NCBI RefSeq assembly: GCF_905404315.1
Contig: NC_066312.1
Span: 6,373,001-6,437,000 of the forward strand
Origin: Leptidea sinapis
Taxonomy: Eukaryota; Arthropoda; Insecta; Lepidoptera; Pieridae
Direction: 5' to 3'
DNA: 64,000 nt
The position numbers and the translations under genes were made by a program. This document shows positions 23,791-36,560 of this stretch, piece after piece; within the stretch, counting starts at the first letter, position 1; every line of letters starts with the position of its first letter. The notes under the pieces are model-generated. The model worked only from the letters and a program-made list of their open reading frames with translations. It ran no database searches and was not told the DNA's origin.

Positions 23791-24287
23791 GAAGGAACCC
23801 AAGAAACGGAATCTCGATTTCCGCATCGTACATATATTTTGGTATAAATTAAATGTGTGATGTCATTTTATTCCTAACAGTTCGAAAAGGAGGGGCGCGG
23901 TTGAGCATACAGCAACGGCTGACGTGATGTTCACTGTCGGCTTACGTAATGCTACTCACGCGTATAATAAAATAATTAATGTTTCAATACAAGGAGTTAT
24001 TATTGTAGCACAAAACAAAATGCAATACGTGATCGACTTGCAAAATACAGTGACCGACGCGGACGTGAGCGACACCGCAACTTACCATATATTGTATCTG
24101 ACAGTTTACATAAGTGATGTGTCTAGATACATAAGTGATGTGTTATACAATACTGATAATAATCAATAGTACAAATGGTACAAGGGTGAAAGGTAGATTT
24201 CGCAAACGACGATCTAATTAGCAAGCACGAGCCGAAAGGGAGGGGTTTTTCCATTCGATTCTATTTTAGTTCGATTGTTTTTTTTTT

Positions 24288-24590
24288 TAATGAAAATATG
24301 GTACGAGACGAGCAGGACGTTCAGCAGATGGTAATTGATACGCCCTGCCCATTTCAATGCAGTGCAGGATTATTGAAATACCCAAAAATTCTGAGCGGCA
24401 CTACAATTGCGCTCGTCACCTTGAGACATAAGATGTTAAGTCTCATTTACTCAGTAATTTCACTAGCTATGGCGCCCTTCAGACTGAAACACAGCAATGT
24501 TTACAACATTACTGCTTCACGGCGCCGTTATGGCCATGTATACCCATAATCTAGCCGGCTTCCTGTGCAAAGGGGCATCCCACTGGTGAT
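24288..24590 (-). repeat. Family A copy, nearly full length
   Basis: It contains all family blocks: GACGAGCAGGACGTTCAGCA, TTCTGAGCGGCACTACAATT, CACCTTGAGACATAAGATGT, the hairpin region AGCAATGTTTACAACATTAC and AATCTAGCCGGCTTCCTGTG. An 83-codon ORF within it is incidental. Confidence 0.88.
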
Positions 24591-25971
24591 TTTTGACAAT
24601 TGTTGACGGGAAAATAATAAAATTTAAACACGTTATTAAATATAATGAACAACCATTTTAAACAATTGTGCAGAATTCAATGCTAAAGGGAACGGGCTAC
24701 ATTTTTCCTCGTATAAAATCTATTCGATTTTATTCTGTGCATGAAAACTCTTTGCTACTAAACTTTTTAAATTGACTTACAATATACATGTCCCATTTTT
24801 GTATGGAGTGTGTTGTTTTTTGCGGTCACTAAACAAAACCAAACTTCGATGAAGCCACGTCAATAATTCTAAACACCTGTTTCTCTGTTAAATTAAATAT
24901 CAAAGTTTTCTTTTAAAACAGCAACGTTACAAAGCAAAAATATATTATGGTCTTAATTGTGTCTTAATACTAGCCTTATGTTAATATGATATTTATGTTA
25001 ACTGCCTTCAAGAGTCAACGCCAAAATATTTGTTTAGATAGAAGAGTTTTCATCTTCTTTCTATGGGTGTGAGAGAGACCTACTCTCAATTTTGACTTTC
25101 TTGGCTGAAACTTAAAGACAAAGCTTTGGAAATAAAAATTATAAATCTGTGACTGTATTGCTAGCATATACCGCAGGTTAGGTACTTTAAGTTATACTTC
25201 AAGTACATATGCGATGGGTACTTACAAAATGGATTTTTATTTATTTTAAAATCTTAAAAACATTAATATAAATGATAAAAAATACAAGTGAATGTTATTT
25301 TTACAATAAAACAATAAATTAATCGAATGCATACAAAAATACTCATAAAAAATGAGAGTTTTAGATAGTAGTGATATTGATTATTAATTTGTTTTGTGTA
25401 AACGCCGTTATTTAAAATTATATTAATTATAAAATAAAGCTAAATTGGAAGCCCTTTATCTAAAAAACTTTCAATTATAAAGTTAAAAAAGGACTACATA
25501 CGTACCTACAAGACCTTTAAAACTACACTGCAAAAGTAATGAGCTAAAAATAAATTGAGCTCGTAATCGGAAGTCTAGATCGCAAAAGAAAACACCCACT
25601 CAAAAAAGTTAATTTTCGAATCATTATTGCCTCTGAAAGCACGCCATGTTTGACAACTGTATTGAAAAATTCATTTTTATAGAGTGAAATACAATGACAT
25701 AGTCATGTGACGCTACTATTTGAAAATAAATTTATGATTATAGCCACCAATAGTATTTCACCGACAGCCACACAATAACACTTCGCACCTAACTATTGTA
25801 AGTTATTGGCTGTTGATTACTATGTAATGACATAAATAAGTCGTCAGACAAATGAAAACGATAACATCTACTCTTTTATTATCTTCACTAATAGATACGC
25901 TTGATAGATGTATTATTTGTAAGTATATAAATTGTTAGAAAGGCCCGCGCAATATATCGATGATACACTAA
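24591..25971. other. No gene seen
   Basis: Very AT-rich. No supported feature. Confidence 0.45.
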
Positions 25972-26109
25972 CCCCCTTATTCATAATAGTCTGCTAACTT
26001 AAAGCATTGCTAATTCTCACACTGTCTTCTTCTATTGACCTAAGTCAGAATGAGAAAAAACACTCCTAAGCGGCTGTTTAAAGTTAGCGGACCATTGTGA
26101 ATAAGGGGG
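25972..26109 (+). mobile_element. Palindromic MITE, copy 1
   Basis: The 138-bp element runs from CCCCCTTATTCATAATAGTC to GACCATTGTGAATAAGGGGG with terminal inverted repeats of about 25 bp. It is flanked by TAA on both sides, consistent with a 3-bp TWA target duplication of the PIF/Harbinger type. Confidence 0.88.
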
Positions 26110-28361
26110 TAAGTACCTACTGATTCCATTTTTTTCTACGAGTTTCTAGTACAACAATGATGAACAGAAGATGAGCCGTGCAAACTGCAATTGAAGGCAA
26201 TCAAACACTTGATCACATAATTCTTATTTCCCTTACTTACGCATACGGTTACGATACGTATTGTAGTGTCATTTATACGCAGTTTTTAATAGTCTGAATG
26301 GTAGAGTGGCCCTTACAATAATGACGCTTAATGCGCAATGCTATATCTATCTTTGTCATGGACTATTTGGATATAATCCTTGACAGATATAAAAAACAAC
26401 GAGGAGTCGAGCAAGTATTTTTGCTACACATCACAGCAAAAATAGAACCTGTACAACAGTGTACATACAATATAAGTAATAAAAGAAAGCATTAATAGAT
26501 TAGAATGAAGTTTGAACTGAATTGAAATATATCAAACGTACATCAAATTACAAAGAAAAGCGACTACTAAAATAAATTTTCACGGACACAACAGTTTGAG
26601 ATGAAAGCTTGTCATATAATACGACGCCAACGGAAACCCCAACTTGACTCTTTATGATGCTAACGACAAAATATACGTAGCACTTTTATCAGCTGAGGTG
26701 TTAGGCAGAATGCTCATAAAAATGCCATTATCTTCACAACGTATACAATTTTAACAGCCGCCTACTTCAGCACGCTCACGAGATGACACAAAACGTCAAG
26801 AGTAGGAGGCATTTAAATTACGTGGAAATACGAAAACGAATTTTATAATTGACTACTAGCTTAGTAGTCGTTTTTAATATTCGTTGTGTGTTTGGACGAT
26901 TGTGCCTTGGATAATAAATTTAACTAATGAAAAACTATTTGACGAAATTTTTATTTAACGTCTAGCGAATTTTTGCGATGTTACAATATTAATTATATGA
27001 TAATATTTAGGATCGTAAAATAAAACTTTGTTTCTCATAAGCGTCTTTCATAACTTATAAAAATAATTAAATGTCACACTAATATTTTTTTTAAAAACAC
27101 AATATTCTGGTCGACATTGCAGTCCATATGTCCCCTTGAAACACAGGATGTTAAGCATCAGTAACAATTACAATAACACAAATGCCTAATTTTAGGTTGC
27201 AATGGCATATTAAAATAATAATGTATTTTCATTTGGAAAGTACAGTCTGTCTGTATATAGTATTAAAATGCAGAGCCACAGAATGCTCGTAATTTATTAT
27301 TACTGCCTGATAAGTGTATTTAATACTATTTTTTATTTAATAGAAATAATGTAACAATAGTATATAGTGCATGCGACAAGTTGTCGATTGTCCACGAAGC
27401 GGTCATTCGCTTGAATACGTTTTTGTGTCACAAATCCGACGATTTATGTGGGTCCTTATTTATTAAATTAAACTTTCAGACGCGTCAACCTCAATTCGGT
27501 CTTAATATTTCGATTGTGTTTTTTTTTTTATTATTTTATTTATTTTAGCAATTTTGTCTAAAGTGTGCGCCAAGTATAATTTGCGTGCGACAAGTAAACT
27601 TTTCGCAAACAAACAACAGTTTCATTTACGAAAAAACTCACGCGTAATTTTAAAATGGGCAAACGGCTCTATTTCAACTGCAACGGCAAGCGCCATGATA
27701 CTACTTTTCCCGCATGAGTACCTAATACAAAACAATTTCTTACATTTTAGGGTTTACCAGGTGAACTTGTGTCAAAAAGTCTACCTATTGTGATTATTAA
27801 TTTACACGTTTGCACGTAGCACATTACAATTCGCATGCTATTGGAACGAAGATTTTAACGAATAGTGCATGGTTCCAAGGATCGCCTATGGGAAGAAATT
27901 TTAGAAGAAATACCTTTTCATTTTTGATTACTTCCAGTCAAGATATTCGACGCTTTTAATTAGCGTTTGAGATTGTGCACGTGTATATGTGAAGGTGGTA
28001 AAATAGGGGTGAGGGCAGAACTTCATTGAACGTCTAATTCGGGCTTTATATAGTTCCAGGCTGGTTGAGGTGAAATACCTGAAGTCACGCCTTACCAAGC
28101 TTTTTAGAAGTGGCCTTTTCTTTCAATCGACCGTGGCATTGAATGTCGCTCCTTATAAAGACGCCAAGTATTCCGAGTCGAGGAGATCCAGCAAAGGAAT
28201 ACTTTTTATGAGTAAACTCACAAACCTGTGCCTTTAGGAATCAACCCTGAATTAAATTTATCCGGCACTTTTTCAAGACTTAACCATACTGAACAGCATA
28301 GACTTAACTTCAAACAATAGTCTTTCCGTCTGCAAAGTAATAAATGCCTCATTGAAATAAA
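26110..28361. other. No gene seen
   Basis: A 79-codon ORF at 27554 follows a T-rich stretch but resembles no family. The rest is AT-rich. Confidence 0.4.
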
Positions 28362-28560
28362 CTCATCATCATCAACAGCCGGAAGACGTCCACTACTAGA
28401 CAAAGGCCTCCCTCAAAGATCTCCGCGACGATCGGTCCTGCGCTGCCCTCCTGCAACGTATTCCGGCGATCTTGACCAAATCTTCGGGCCATCTTGTGGG
28501 GGGCCTACTGACACTGCGTCTTCCGGTACGTGGTCGTCATTCGAGTACTTTTCTGCAACC
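28362..28560 (-). mobile_element. RTE-like LINE 3' fragment
   Basis: CATCATCATCAACAGCCGGA, CAAAGGCCTCCCTCAAAGAT, ATTCCGGCGATCTTGACCAA and CTTCCGGTACGTGGTCG are typical of lepidopteran endonuclease-RT elements. In minus frames they give RRSVGRPPTRW-like and DRSS.RSL.EA words, with frameshifts. Unlike LINE B it has no A-tail here. Confidence 0.65.
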
Positions 28561-29209
28561 ATGTGACCGTCGTCATCATTGAAATATATTCTACATTTTA
28601 TCGTCAGTGCATAATTCATACTGCGAGCTCTTAATATGTCTCTTAATTAATAAGTTATTGTTCTTCTTATAGATTTTTTCATGATATTCATTATTATATA
28701 ATATTAATGATATCCCCTACTTTGAAGTTGGTGTAAGGGCTATGTACATAGTAATAAATAAATTAAGTTAGCAGCAAAGTTTTCAATGCGAATTTTATTT
28801 AATGTAGAAAATTTCAACGCCTACCCTTTTCGTTTGCAAATACATAAGTTGCAATAACTAGAGTGAACAGCGTGAAATTTATAGCACACAATTTAACGTT
28901 CCCCTGCAACTTTCAAAGTTCAAGGCTATTTTGTATTAATCTCACTCAAACATAGAGCGTTATGTAGGGTTTGTAATTAACGTAAAATGACTGTTGGGGA
29001 TGTTAATGTGTCGCGTTATATTTAAAATGCATTAGAATATTAAGATATTGTACATATTTTAAATATAAAAGATACATTTTCACAAAAAGCAGAGCAGAGA
29101 TCGATATAGTCTGTTATAAATTACAGGCGATATCGAGCTTTATACTAATTGGTCAACACGTATATGATTTGGGCAAACAACCGATTCGTATAAGACTTGC
29201 ATCATGGGA
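28561..29209. other. No gene seen
   Basis: AT-rich sequence without supported features. Confidence 0.45.
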
Positions 29210-30735
29210 CATTTACGTTTTGACGTACCTAAATATCTGAGTATAGGCTGGAATAAGCATGTAGCCGAAGCGCACGGGGATGTAATGAAAAAGTTTCGGT
29301 GGTCGCTGTGGTAGATATGGGAAGCTGACCTCAGGATATGTTTATAGCGTAATGTGCGAGGCTAGAACAATTATCAAATCTCGTTCAAAATGGTGTCAAA
29401 ACCGTCAGGAGCAAATTAAAATGGATATTCTAGCTTCGCACCATTCGAAAAATAAATTTCGCGGGTTTTGGAAGAATACCAATAGAATGAACAGTAAGCC
29501 GTCTCTCCCTGTGAGCGTTGGTGGCGTGTGTGAGCCTGAAACTATATCTGATATATTTATGGACCACTTTCGTGTTAAGTCGCTACGGGGGACTTCTGAA
29601 TCGGTGCTCAATCTTGAGTCCAACATGGAAATGGGTATCAATTACAAAGTGTAAAGAAGTTGCACATACCATCAAACATATGACGAAGGGAAAATCTTCA
29701 GGCCATGATGGACTGAGCATTGAGCATCTTCAATACGCCATGCCACATCTTCCCAGGGTTTTGTCAATGCTGTACAGCTTTTGTGTGAGTCATAGTTTTA
29801 TGCCGGACGAGATGATACGTACAATAGTTGTGCCTATTGTAAAAAACCATACCAGTGAACTGGCTGATAAAAACAACTATAGGCCAATTTCATTGGCTAC
29901 GGTCATCTCTAAGGTGCTCGACAGCATACTTAATATGCAGTTAAATAAGTTTATAAAGCCTCATGACAACCAGTTTGGATTTCGACCTGGATTGTCTACA
30001 TAGAGTGCTATACTGTGTGTTAAGCATGCTGTCACACACTATACTAAGCGCAAGACTCCAGTTTATGCCTATTTTCTTGACTTGTCGAAGGCATTTCATA
30101 CGATATTTTATGGCGAAAAATGGGATAGGTCAGCCATGTCAGATGGGCAGGAGTCTTGTCACATCCATATGGATTGGAGTGCGGGGTGAGGCAGGGAGGA
30201 TTGAGCTCTTTAACCTATATGTGAATGGTTTGATTGGCGAGCTCAGTAGCACCAGGGTCGGCTGTTTCATAGACGGAACTTGTGTCAATAATATAAGCTA
30301 CGCCGACATGGTGCTGTTGAGTGCGTCTATTTGTGGTCTCAGACAACTGATGGCCATATGTGAAGCTTATGTGGGAGGACATGGTCTTACCCATAATGCT
30401 AAAAAACGTAAAGTGATGGTCTTTGAGGCCGGGGGTAAAACACCAAATAAAGTACCACCTATAATGCTCAATGGTACAGCGTTGGAAAGAGTATCTACGT
30501 TTAAATATCTTGGTCATATGTTCATTTCCGACCTCAGGGACGATACGGAAATCGAGAGAGAACGGAGGGCGTTGTCGGTAAGAGCAAATATGCTGGCTCG
30601 TAGATTCGTGCATTGCTCGAACAGCGTCAAGATTACGCTGTTCAGAGTCTTTTGTACAACCTTCTACAGTCGTTATACGTGCAAATTCTCTTCGTGTTCA
30701 ATATAACAATGTTCTTTGGAACGAAAGAGAATGAA
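29210..30735 (+). pseudogene. Non-LTR retrotransposon reverse transcriptase, broken
   Basis: Successive frames encode an RT: GWNKHVAEAHGDVMKKF, then FWKNTNRMNSKPSLPV, KGKSSGHDGLSIEHLQ (fingers), NNYRPISLATVISKVLD, NQFGFRPGLST, YFLDLSKAFHT (first catalytic aspartate region), ISYADMVLLSA (the YADD box with its second aspartate lost), and VSTFKYLGHMF. The order equals RT motifs 1-7 of Jockey/Rex1-like LINEs. A stop at 30001, a frame change around 29645 and further damage near 30110-30190 make it nonfunctional. It ends with VQYNNVLWNERE near 30735. Upstream endonuclease is mostly gone. Confidence 0.85.
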
Positions 30736-32387
30736 TATGTGTAGCGAGGCGAGTGTAAGAGAAAGAAGGCTTTTAACTAGTTTTCTGGAGAAAGCCTAAT
30801 ACTAACGAAGTCGCGTGGAGAAGTACTAGACCTTATATTAGTCTGATCTGACCACGCATGTAATATTCATAAGTACTCTCTTTTTCTAGAATAAACTAAT
30901 TTCTGAGCTGTATCCATAGATATTTAATAACTTTTAACATAGCTTCAATCGCTCAAATATGTAAACGTAATAAAATGGACAATTTTGTGTATGATAATGC
31001 TTCGAAATTCAAATCGCATAAATATACAGTGGCTTCGTATAAACAATGTTCATATTAGCCACAATGGGGTTAAGTGATTCTATCTGAATCTAATTGGTTT
31101 ATGATTCCAAAACAACTTTCGCAACATTTTATGTTAATACAATAAGGCGCTCCTATTTATGTCATCGTGATTTATTACGAAGTTGCATCTCCAGTGATTT
31201 CAAGCGTTACTGACTTTTGATTTAATTTTACATCTCAAAGCGTGTTCTCAGTCATGCTGAATAATATAGAAATGATTACAATATGCAATTTTACTGTATT
31301 ATACCGATGGAATAATCTGTGGCCATTATTAAATATTTTATAAGTTACTAGCTGTTATCCGCGACATCGTCCGCATTTACCAGTGTAAATATATAAGTTG
31401 GTATTGAATGCTGCCATATATGTGTATTAAATCTATACAAAATTTTATATCAATTCGAACTATATGGTTCAAAAGATAAGAATTACTGCCACCTACTCTA
31501 CTACTCCTACACTACCGTAACTATATTTGTTGAGAGGTGATGTCCTTCATAATATTATGTGTGGTAAGTATCATATCAATTTGGCTAACAGTTCTCGAGT
31601 CTTAGGTGAATATACACACATTCTTTTTTACACAGATAGACATTGTCCTGTACCCACATGTTATGTTTGAAAAATTGGAGATCACTAACATATGCAGGAG
31701 AATTATATATGGACTGTATTGAGAATTATAACCAATCTCAAATTCACTGGAACACTCTAAAAAAAATCATCAAAATCTCTCCGGCCATTTAGCAGGTAGT
31801 TCCATTGTGAATCTAAACCATTCTCAAATCGATGTGATGAGTAGGTATTAAGTATGATGAGAAAAGATTCGTATTATGCATATTTCTTTGTATTAAATAA
31901 ATTCTAAGTATACATAACCAATTTAAAAAATCCCAAAAATAATTGTACATTATCACCGAGTACCACAGCCATTTTTATCCTCAATTTTAAAACATCAGAT
32001 TCAGAATTTTACTATTACTATAATATATGAAACATTCACAACACTCTGTTAAAAACAGCAAGGGGTTACATTTTAAACTCCCTATACCTAATACCAAATT
32101 TAGCCTGAAAGGATTGTCAACAAAGTATCAAATGTATGTATTTATATAAAAATCCAATAATTATTAACAAATTTAGATAAAAAAGGTAGCAATTAGTTTT
32201 TTGTTAATAACATAATGTAACTTCTATCACATATTAAGTGTTTGCAATGGGAGGAAAATTATTGTTTAAAATCATTTTCCCATGGCGGAAACTCACATCT
32301 AGGCATGGTCTTTTACTACACCAGCTACCACATAAACTACAAGGACTTTGACCACCTCCGTCAGGGATGCTAAAGCAAAGTATTTCA
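30736..32387. other. No gene; family E end at 31350
   Basis: Positions 31349-31385 (ACTAGCTGTTATCCGCGACA) are a reversed family E terminus. The following 150 bases may belong to it. Otherwise AT-rich. Confidence 0.4.
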
Positions 32388-32700
32388 CCTCATCATCATT
32401 ATTTCAGCCATCTCCAACTCATCCAACCTACTCCAGTGATCTTTAACAGATTGTCGGTCCATCTTGTCGGGGGTCTACCAACACTACGCCTTCTGGTATG
32501 TGGTCACTATTCAAGGACCTTACTCCCCCACATCTACCACTTCAGTTTCACAATAATTTGAGCTATGTCGGTGACATTGGTTCTGCTATGGATCTCCTCA
32601 TTTCTGATTCAATCTCAAAAGGAAACTCTGAGCATATCCCTCTCCATTGCCCGCCGAGCAACAGAGAGCTTCCTCATAAGGCCCATAGTTAGCAACCACA
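32388..32700 (-). mobile_element. RTE-like LINE fragment, second copy
   Basis: The minus strand reads GLMRKLSVARRAMER, RSRTNVTDIAQIIVKLKW and RRSVGRPPTRWTDNLLKI with stops between them. It is the same type as 28362 but extends further 5' into the conserved '..RRAMER.ML..SL.D' block. Confidence 0.75.
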
Positions 32701-34257
32701 TTTGTCTTCCGTATGTCATTGGTAATTGATATTATATGAATTTTATTTTATAAAGATCCTGTATATTAAATTCTAAAGATTGTTAAGTATATTATTACTA
32801 GACTTTAGAGTAAACTACATTCAGTACCAAATTAAATTGATGAAATAAGTAACATATTAGATGAATTTTATCTGTATATTTAAGAGGGCAAGAGGCTCAT
32901 GTGAAAGAGAATGACTTAAATGTTTTTCTACCTTTTCACAATTGGACTAAGTCCAGATAGGTATTATATATCCTCACATATAAAAATTTGGATGGAAATC
33001 AACCCTAATGATTTTCAAAAAAATTACATCCAGATTTATATTTATTATTAAAAATTATTACATTATTATCTATAATTTTTTTTTTATTATTTACATATGA
33101 CTTAATAATTAATAACACTATTTATTTCCTATTTTATTATATGTACTCTGTTGCTGAAAAGGATCCAGCTTTGGAAAGATGTGTATTACTTAAAATGATA
33201 AGCAAATAGAAAAATTCTAAATTGTTTTTCATATCTCACATTTGCCTAACTAATAAATTGCTCAAAATGGTTTCCGTTAACTGAAATGCTTACTGCATTA
33301 TATGACATGATTTATCCTCAATAGAATATCAACAAAAAAAGAGTAAGATTTATAATAATAATAAAGCATAAAATTTGGTATTTAGTTTTGTTTTTAGTCA
33401 TACATTTATTTGCAAAGATTGATCCTTATCAATGGCAATGGAGTCCATTAGTCCAATATGTAATAATATAATAATAATAATAATAATAATAATATAATAC
33501 ACTATGTAATCTTTTTGAAAAATATTAGGGTCAATTTCCACCAAAAGTTGAAGAAATTTAACCCGCTTTGCTCATGATAGTTTTTCGTTTGTGTGCACAT
33601 CATGGATAAACTACTGAATAGATTTAAATTAATCTTCTAAGTTTTATTCCTAAGACACTTGGCCCTTATCTTCATTTCAATTCATCAATGACTATTGCTA
33701 TATGTTTATCTAATATAAAGTTATTCAAGTTTTTATAAGTATGTAGGTACTCAGTTATGTGAGTACACAGAACCTGTGAAGTTGTAGGTATCAGCTTATT
33801 TGTTTTAAAATAATCAAATAATAATAAGTCAAGTACTTGCTTGAGATCTAAGGTTCTGTTCCATGGTCGAAGATTAATTTTGCCAAGAGACATATCCGGT
33901 ATATACTAAATAGAGCAAGTAGACAATACTGCCTTTGCTTCTTCCACTCTAATTCTTTCAAACAAGTTTTTTCAAATCAAGATTTGGCTCTTTGCCTCTT
34001 AACAGAAAGAACATCCTGATATGAATGTAGAATATACACATTTGTTGACCCTACAAATTAATATAATCTTTCCTCCATTCACATTTTCTCTATAAATTTG
34101 TACATTCAATTCAGTTATAAACTAAGCATTAGAGTAGGTATTTCCTTTTCTTCTTTACCTCTTAATTACTGTGTATATCTTTAATATATTTTTTTTACTT
34201 AAAATATTGATAACCCATTTCTAAAATGTAACAAGAGACAAATTCAGTATTTTTTTA
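32701..34257. other. No gene; AAT microsatellite
   Basis: An (AAT)n tract lies at 33461-33499. A short minus ORF (33672-33893) has no family. GTTTTTCGTTTGTGTGCACA near 33583 resembles 21425 (old repeat). Confidence 0.45.
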
Positions 34258-34425
34258 TGACTATAAGGGACTAGAGGTTCAGTATGTTCAGCCGATTGTA
34301 ATTGATACACTCTGTCCATTACAATGCAGTGCCACTCAGGATTCTTAAAAAATGAAAAAATTCTGTGTGGCACTACAATGTGTCACCTAGAGGAATAAGA
34401 TCTGCCAAGTGATTTCCTACATTTA
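34258..34425 (-). repeat. Family A fragment
   Basis: TGTTCAGCCGATTGTAATTG, AATGCAGTGCCACTCAGGAT and TTCTGTGTGGCACTACAATG are diverged family A blocks. Confidence 0.75.
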
Positions 34426-35817
34426 TATTTGTTATTACCTTAAAAGCTGATGAAAATATTCATTCTAGTTATAAATGAACAATAACTCATTCTGCTGAGA
34501 GGGAAAAACATGTGACTATCTAATAACAAACAGAATTATACCAAAGAAAAAGGAAGTAATTATAAGCACTCACCAGAATATTCGGCATTTTCAGCGGCAG
34601 GAACGAATTCGTGAGCACAATAGGCACTAAGAGTCTTTTTTCAGTCCTAATAAACTATTATAACATCATACCTTATATTAAAGTACATACAATTTATGCA
34701 TAACATATACAATAATTGATAGTTTATTAAAAAAATTGATACAAACAATACTTAATATAAATATTTTAGATGCTAAAATTATAAACAATTCTCTCACTAG
34801 TGTAAGTACAAATTTTAAATTATCCTATAGAAGTATTGACAAAACTATTTATATAATTAATGCTGAATAATTAAAGAAAGACGCAGGTAATGAATTGTAA
34901 GCAGATAAATGTTTTTTTTAATAAATTCATAGAACTGAAATGAGGAAAACTGTATTATCATATTTGACTGTGGACTTGTTATTAAACCTACATATCGATA
35001 AAACACAATTCACTTAGAACGCTTTACCACACAATATATTATTTTCCAATTCTATTCGATATTGTATTAATGTTCTTGCTTATTGTATTTTAATTAATAC
35101 AACTTAATTAAAAACGTCTACAGCTTATCTGTAGCAACCTGCGCCATATTTGCAAAAATACCGAAAATGATACCAGCGTTGAAAATAAACATACATATTA
35201 TTACCAAAAAACGCGTAAAATTTATTAAAAGTTCTTCTTCAAATTTAAACAATATTAATAGGTTTGAGTATCCCAAAAAATAAACAAAATATTTTCGCAC
35301 TCTATCTGATTGTATATTACTGACGGTAAATATAAAGACTTTTCGGACCTGCACTTTCTACACCGTGTAGAATTGGCGAATGTTTTCATTGGACGATGTA
35401 CCGCGAAATTTATACTAAACATTTTGTACGACGCTCGATAACATTGTAACAATGCAGAGTCTAGATACTAAAAAGGTAAAATATCGTTTTTGGACCACCT
35501 ATCGCAGAGGAGCGGTGTCGTTGATAATAATATGCATCCGCAGCTAACCTTTCTAACACCAACATTTAATTCAAAATTAAAAAGTATTTTTTAATGTTTA
35601 GCTTTAGCTAGGATATTTATTCACAGTCACACACAATGACGTTCTATATATATGGACATATTGGCAGTCTGATAACTGAACGGCAAAAGTGTGCTTAAAG
35701 ACGATGTAACCACAATTTTCTCCCAAGTCGTGTGTCAATCAACAAGCCTAAGTGTGCTTCAATAATACATTAACGACTCAAAAAAGATGGTTTGACTTAT
35801 CATCGGTAAGATTATCT
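34426..35817. other. No defended gene; overlapping minus ORFs
   Basis: Minus-strand ORFs at 35118-35354 and 35255-35452 could encode a small basic, membrane-spanning peptide, but I recognise no family (see findings). An ATG at 35453 is followed after eight codons by AAG|GTAAAA. It does not join exon a in frame, so it was not used as the Ack start. Confidence 0.3.
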
Positions 35818-36256
35818 TCTATATATACATATAAGAGATTTCCACCGGTAATTGACTCATCACGAAATCTCAGAAACTACAAATCCTACAAACTTGGAAT
35901 TGAGAAGGTAGGTTCTTTCTTGGACGTAGGTGTCAGCTAAGAAACGGATTTGAGAAACTAATCCCCTAAGGGGGTGAAAGGGGGGATCGAAGGTTGTATG
36001 AAAGTCCTTTGTTTTTGAAGTTAGACCGCTCAAAATCGTAATTTAAGTTACTCGCTATAAATAATGATATTCTGTACCTACACGTCATTTTGAAATTGTA
36101 TGGGAATATCAAGTATTGGTAAATTATACTTTGGTAGGTCTTTTTAGAGAGTAGGTAAGTAGGTATCAGCTAAGAAAAGATTTTACAAAAACCCTTCTAA
36201 GGGGGAGAAATTGGGTTTAAAATGTTGGATTAAAGACTTATGAAGTTCGACCGTAG
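35818..36256 (+). mobile_element. Helitron-like non-autonomous element, related to 18457
   Basis: TCTATATATACATATAAGAG and TCATCACGAAATCTCAGAAA match the 18457 element. Two internal modules (35911-36030 and 36135-36255) share 'ATCAGCTAAGAAA ... CTAAGGGGG ... GAAGTT(A/C)GACCG'. The 3' end is not defined. Confidence 0.45.
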
Positions 36257-36560
36257 TGGTATTTTTTGTGTAGGTACCTATATAATTGAAATACCTTTAA
36301 CACCTACGCCTTTCGATGATAAAATTATTAAATAAAACAGTACTATATAATAATACTTAATCATTTAAAAGAGGGATTGCATGATGGAGGCAAGACGGCT
36401 GCTTTCAAATTACCTTTGTACCTGAATACGTCCTTACCTACCTTAAAACCTTTAGCTACCTTAAAAATTAAGGTAGCTAAAGCATCATATTTTACTGCGC
36501 GGTTAACTTAAATTATCCCTGAAGTACAGTTCAGACAGAAAACTGTTCGGCGAGCTCTGT
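36257..36560. other. No gene seen
   Basis: A short palindromic run around 36455-36480 (TTTAGCTACCTTAAAAATTAAGGTAGCTAAA-like) is the only structure. Confidence 0.45.

Noticed and set aside
27554..27793. 79-codon ORF after a T-rich acceptor-like tract
   Set aside because: No downstream donor that continues a frame and no family resemblance; it does not start with ATG.
34993..35000. TATCGATA (DRE-type promoter motif)
   Set aside because: A single short match on the downstream side of the minus ORF and far from any mapped start; not enough to call a promoter.
35453..35476. ATG plus eight codons before GTAAAA as the missing first exon of Ack
   Set aside because: Joining it to 40780 puts exon a out of frame and reaches a stop; an intermediate exon would be required and was not found.
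35790..35810. CATCG|GTAAGA as a donor for an upstream Ack exon
   Set aside because: The frame compatible with exon a has a TGA just upstream and no ATG after it.
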